Below are positions 59,321 through 64,000 of a stretch of 64,000 bases of DNA, piece by piece. The DNA comes from Ryuthela nishihirai (Eukaryota; Arthropoda; Arachnida; Araneae; Heptathelidae), in the NCBI GenBank assembly GCA_038380435.1, contig JAWZYU010000018.1, positions 47,107,251-47,171,250 on the forward strand. The letters run 5' to 3'. Position numbers and translations under genes: made by a program. The notes under the pieces were generated by a model, which searched no databases, was not told where the DNA came from, and saw only the letters and a program-made list of their open reading frames with translations. Position 1 is the stretch's first letter. Every line of letters begins with the position of its first letter.

Positions 59321-59519
59321 CTATTAAACAAAATAAAATATTAGTAACCAAGAAAGATGTATCAGTCATGAGTAGTTTTCTGTACAATTATAGTTATGCA
59401 CAAAAATACACTATATTGTCCAATGAAATAAGAAACGCCGAATATCAAAGGTTTTTTATGGCTTTTAACCAAAAATATTATTGAAGAACCGAAAAATATC
59501 ATCAAATGCATTTCACCAG

Positions 59520-59720
59520 CCTTCGCTGTGGAATCGATGAGAAAGGAGAACTGATGGTCTTCTAAAGTCCGTCGTCTGTTGGATCTGTGTGCAGGAGAGC
59601 TGTACGTTGTGCATGTTAAAGAATATACTGGGTAGTTTGGATTTGAAGTATCTACTATCCCCTAACACCTATCCAGCGCATCCCATTTCCCTACCCAACT
59701 CTGAGCAATTGGGGTCTTTG
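59520..59720 (+). mobile_element. Diverged SINE family A body
   Basis: GTCCGTCGTCTGTTGGATC, GTGCAGGAGAGCTGTACG, GTGCATGTTAAAGAATATAC and CAACTCTGAGCAATTGGGGT follow the family order with heavy substitution. It lies in the intron between exons A and B. Confidence 0.55.
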
Positions 59721-59759
59721 TATACTGATCATAAATACATACATAAATACAAACATAAT

Positions 59760-60461
59760 CCTCAAGCATTCATGGGTTTTGGAGGTTGTGTAATTCAGTC
59801 TTCCAAATATCTATGCTTTGAACTACAGCTGTTGAATTTACGCACTGCAAACCAACTATAACAATGCCTCATTTGATATTGTCTCCCTTTTCATCTGAAC
59901 TGTTTTGCCACACTATTCGTAACCCTATTCACTAATCTACAGTTATGTATTAGTCAAACCAATGCTATCTCTTTTTACGTACGATGTTGCCTAAAGTGGT
60001 AGCTGAATCTTTTCGCTTAGGCTCCTCATTATATAAAGTCAAAAGCCACTTAGTGTCTAAGATACTGCGTAAGCATCTAGAATTAAAGATATCTAGTTTC
60101 CTGTTATCTTGCTGCAAAGAATCCAAATTTCACTACCATAGCGAACTCTAGATAGTCAAACTATTATGTAGGTAATTTTAAATTTTATGCATATATGCCT
60201 ATTTTCCCACAATCTTCACAGATTCCTAAGCGTCACAGCAGAATCTATTCTTCTGTTTATCTCATATTCACCAGTATCTGTTACACTATTCCTGAAATAA
60301 ATTGCGAAACATGCTGAAGAGTGCAACCATTCAAAATAATTGCGCACAACCTGATAAATATTCCTCATTTCAGTTTTCTTTCTGTTTATCACCAAGCTTA
60401 CTCTTATTTACAGTCTCATCAGCGGCATTAATGAACGAGTTCATCTCGTCAACATCATTAG
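59760..60461 (-). mobile_element. Old RTE fragment, 3' portion
   Basis: Follows 43490-44250 of the full element from the 3' end (CCTCAAGCATTCATGGGTTT) through TAAGATACTGCGTAAGCATC, CTAGTTTCCTGTTATCTTGC and ATGAACGAGTTCATCTCGTC. Numerous indels; no usable frame. Confidence 0.8.
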
Positions 60462-60500
60462 TCTATTGTGTGCAAAAAAATGACTACTCACCGAAAAATT
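60455..60500 (+). mobile_element. SINE family A tail remnant
   Basis: TATTGTGTGCAAAAAAATGA resembles the family tail (CCATGGTGTGCAAAAAAGTG). It abuts the decayed RTE fragment. Confidence 0.35.
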
Positions 60501-60824
60501 AAGTAAAAACTTAAAACTTAAAAGTAAAACGATGAAAACTGATAGACTTGTGTCACACTCTCGCGTAAAGCAGCTGCTTAAAGAGTAATTAATTTTTAAC
60601 TTACATCTGATGTCGCTTGAAGGTTCGTGACATGTTTAGTTGATAAATAACATAATGAGCTTTAAATGCAAGGGTATGAAAGCTTTAAAACTAATCAATT
60701 TAAATTTTTAACTTTAAAAATGGAACGCTATTAGAACATCTACTTATATCTTAGACTTCTGTGATCATTCAATATGAACGTTTATTCTCTTATGTACAGT
60801 ATGAGCAACTGCATAGAGGAACGC

Positions 60825-60980
60825 AATACAAATATATATATATTCCTCTCCATATATATATAATATATAGGTATTCCTCTCTCTATATAATATATATGTA
60901 TTCCTCCCTATCTATACATAATATGTATTCCTCCCTATCTATACATAATATATAGGGAGGGGGAGGAGGAGGGGAAGGGG
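60825..60980. repeat. ~27-bp minisatellite TATTCCTC...ATATA and G-rich run
   Basis: GTATTCCTCCCTATCTATAC plus ATAATAT and shorter variants occur four or five times. The array ends in a purine run (GGGAGGGGGAGGAGGAGGGG). An open frame of Tyr/Ser repeats across it is incidental. Confidence 0.85.
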
Positions 60981-62393
60981 GATTAGGCTATATGCTTTGT
61001 CTATATTTATTTTTTAAACTGATTCAGCTAATGATTTCACGGAATTTGAAACTGATACAATCTATCAAAATATCACACTAGCATATAAATAAAATGGAAA
61101 ATAATTCTTATCATTACAGATAGAACTTCTAATGCTACTTCTTAGCTCAAGAAAACTTCTCAATTGAGAAGGCAAGAATGTCAGGTATGGGTTCCATTTC
61201 CGTGACATCGCTAATTTCTTGATAACAATTTCGGTACTGTAATGGCATTGTAACAAACGTGAAAAACTTGGTGATGACATTGAAGAAATTTATATGCGAG
61301 GATTAATGCATCAAAGGGGATTTACCAATTGCGTAAGACATGGAATTACCACTATCACGAAATAAGGAATCCTATCACGGTTTTAGGAACCTTGCACGGA
61401 ACATGTATTAAAAGATTTTTACGTAAAAACGGAGTATTTGTTTAGTGATAAAAATATGTTGTAGTATTTGATCTAGAACAATTATATTTAATTTAACAAT
61501 AAACAACGTAGAAGAAAAATTATCAATAAATTAGCCAACCTTACTCGTCACTTCAAACTCATCACTAAGCTTTTCCCATTTGTTTTGATACCATTACAAC
61601 ATTAAAATGGTTATCACGGAATCAGAGGTATCAATCAAATAGTCACCCTAACCCAAACTGATATTCATTATATGTTTTGAAATATTCACTCAAAACGAAA
61701 TACAAAATGAAATATTACATTAATAATAATAGCATACTCGATACTAAGTAAATATATAAAGATTTTACTCCTTTGTAATAAAATATTTTGTTTGCTATAA
61801 ACTGAAATTTTATTTCGATTAAAGTAAAACAAAGAATGGATAGAAATTTATTTAAAATGTCATAATTTCTTTTAATTTTATCGTTTTATATATATATTCT
61901 GGAGTTGTTTTCGCACTTTCTACATAACAATTAAAAGTATTCTACAGTATAAAGATGAAAATGTAGTAAGAGACTTTAAATAGAAGAAAAATACTTGCAA
62001 GGACAGGATGGCGTACAAATACACTACGTAAAGAACCCGCGAAGAGTCACGGCATACGCTACTTAGAGTTAGCTCTGAGAAGTCTTATAAATTAAATATA
62101 AGAACAAAAACGCTTAAATTCTGACAGCAATGACATAAGAGAAACAATCGCATTCGTTACAATTGTGTACGATTCAACTAGAATAGAACAAGTGAACTTG
62201 AATTTATTTTCTTCAAAGGAAATACCTTTCACGAAAAAGGGAGTATATTTAAATTACCAGTAGATGTTAATATACATACTTAATTTATTAATCATTAAAA
62301 TATATCTGAGAGAAAGATCGATTACAAAAACGTTTTCATTGCAAAATTCTAAATGAGGATGTTTGAAGAAAGATTACTCTTATTTTTTTTTAC
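60981..62393 (-). other. Intron of the receptor-tail gene (part)
   Basis: AT-rich sequence between exons A and B; no further exon with a fitting phase was seen. Confidence 0.5.
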
Positions 62394-62485
62394 CTTGGGT
62401 TTCAGTTGTATTAGGAATGACGTCAGGACTTTCGACAGTCGAATCCGGAATATCATCTGTGTCCTTTTTAAGTGGCATGTCGCAT
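62394..62485 (-). CDS. Internal coding exon of a putative cell-surface receptor tail (exon A)
   Basis: A 92-nt exon on the minus strand. The acceptor side reads TTCAAACAG and the donor side CAAG|GTAAAA. It starts with the last base of a split codon and ends with the first base of the next, leaving 30 whole codons. The peptide begins CDMPLKKDTDDIPDSTVES and is acidic, rich in Ser/Thr/Pro/Asp, with no hydrophobic segment. This is typical of a disordered cytoplasmic linker. Its one-base overhang completes a GTT codon with the two-base start of the exon at 59199-59320, so the frame is kept. No ATG-led open frame continues upstream, so earlier exons must lie further out on the minus strand. I found none with a fitting phase between 62486 and 64000, so they probably lie beyond the window. 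The splice sites and phases are visible; the link to a receptor is inferred from the downstream exons. Confidence 0.6.
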
Positions 62486-64000
62486 CTGTTTGAAGAAGTA
62501 AGACTATTAAACTAAAACATCAACAACAAAGGAATGTGATAAACATTTAATATACCATTCTTTAAAATTCGTGAATTCATTGTAAAAAGAGGGAAGCAAA
62601 TCATCTATAACACAGAGAAAATAAAATGATTGCAAAAGTATATTAAACGTTTAGAATACATTAATTTTTTTCCATCTTTGTCTACTTTTCCTTTCCATTT
62701 TACTTTGAAGAATGCAAGTTTAAAAAAGTGGAATTTCTCTGAAGTGGAAGAAATGATTCTGTGAAACATTTTACGAACATAGATATAAGTATATTGGACT
62801 AGATGTGAAAAAGAGAGACTGCAACAGCTGCAAATGAAATATATGTTTTTTGTAAATATATTTATATATACAATCCCAAGCATAGTTCCAGCAGCCATAT
62901 TTTTCCGACCTACTAGATGTAACCCATATTTTTGTTTCCGTATTTTATGCGGTAGTAGTGATAAACTTACAGCACACGGAATATTTATCACTGGGGTGCT
63001 GTGCTGCTGCGAAATTTCGTTAAAAACAACAAAGGAAAAATATCAGTGGCAAAACAAACAGAAATATTGCTTTTATGTTTTTGCTGAATGTTACTTTATG
63101 TCTTTAAGGTTTTTTTAATATCATTAATAAAATTCCATATATGCAGAAATAATACTCAGGCATCCATAAGGAAGTTTAATCGAATACTTTAGAGAGGAAC
63201 AAAACTAACACAGACAGTTTTGTCTTTAGGTGTCTCTGCCTGTTTTTGTCACTTTCCAGATCCCTTGAAAAATACAATTTTAATACTAATTTTGTAGCTT
63301 ATGTCATATCGCATATTGTCTGCATTTGTAACACAATTTCCAATTAACTGAATAATTTGAAAGACTGAATAACTTGATTAACTGAATAACTTTTGAAAGT
63401 AAAATCTTTAAAGAGAACTGAAGAACCCAAAACCTGAACACTTTAATCCTTTATTTCTTTTCTCTATTTATCAATTTCACTACATTATCTGCTTCATCAA
63501 CACAACCTAACAAAAAGAGTTCATCTCTTAGACATCATTTAGATACCATTATGAAAAAAATATTTTATACATATATTTGACGCCAAAATAGTTAACAGTT
63601 ATATAACAAAATAGTTAACCTAAAATCGTAAAAGATGAACAGAAAACTGGAAAATTGAATTTATTGCTTTGATCATATATTTTAAAAAATCTTTCAAATT
63701 AGGAGGCCTGCTCATATGTTTCTAATTTCAAATCTTTGCCTTCATTCTTTTGATCTCTCTTTAAAAGTTAAGATTTTGAATGAAATAATTCGGATTTACA
63801 TTTATTTATTTAATTAAATCTATTGCACTCTAAGTTATTGATGTTATCATGATGAATAATATTAATATTGCAATATAGTAAAAAGGGTGCTTTTATGTTC
63901 ATTTATGTATTTTTCACCTGCTAACCCACGTGCGAGTCTGAACTCCTGTGGTGTTACGAATTTCCAAAATATTTCGTAAATAGTGATATTGTATCATAAA
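62486..64000. other. Sequence upstream of exon A, no exon recognised
   Basis: A 128-codon minus frame (62605-62991) is hydrophobic and Lys-rich. Its possible splice borders do not match the phase of exon A. Confidence 0.45.

Noticed and set aside
62605..62991. Hydrophobic minus frame as a possible transmembrane exon upstream of exon A
   Set aside because: Candidate splice borders give a phase-0 end that does not match the one-base start of exon A, and the frame is Lys/Ile-rich like random AT-rich DNA.

Overview
This window is eukaryotic nuclear DNA. It is AT-rich, has no operon-like packing, and holds long stretches without genes. It carries split coding exons with GT/AG borders and a dense mix of transposable-element relics. 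The element families (RTE LINE, FLYWCH-MULE, Tc1 and mariner, a DUF4817-type DNA transposon, tRNA-derived SINEs, and a broken copy of an orphan gene family common in arthropods) point to an arthropod. A chelicerate such as a spider is my best guess, but that is inference only.

The one piece of host gene I can support lies at the right-hand end on the minus strand. Three exons (62394-62485, 59199-59320, 54856-55065) have consensus-like splice sites and matching phases. A possible fourth, terminal exon lies at 54050-54115. Spliced together they encode about 160 residues of a hydrophilic, tyrosine-rich tail that includes ITYAEL and TDYAEL. This looks like the intracellular end of a cell-surface receptor whose extracellular part would lie beyond 64 kb. 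A GC-rich, CpG-rich island at 17.88-18.67 kb, with two good plus-strand splice donors and a downstream AATAAA, is a candidate promoter/first exon or noncoding transcript.

Layout. 1-9.6 kb: SINEs, a decayed non-LTR reverse transcriptase, and a DUF4817-type element carrying a younger palindromic MITE. 9.6-14 kb: a Tc1 copy with TA-flanked inverted repeats and a broken orphan-family gene. 14-27 kb: foldback elements, the GC-rich island, several SINE copies, a Tc1 relic and a hAT-like MITE. 27.7-34.9 kb: Jockey-like and mariner relics, then a block of tandem repeats split by a 2.18-kb MULE with a perfect 9-bp target duplication. 37-43 kb: a minisatellite, SINEs and a pair of tRNA-headed elements, one with an inverted-duplicated head. 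43.36-47.04 kb: a nearly full-length RTE LINE ending in a long GAT repeat, then a small inverted RTE copy. 47.6-64 kb: mostly unique AT-rich DNA holding the receptor-tail exons in large introns, plus decayed RTE pieces and small repeats.

No rRNA, true tRNA, CRISPR or prokaryotic feature was seen. Every transposase or reverse transcriptase found here is interrupted, so no mobile element in the window looks able to move itself.
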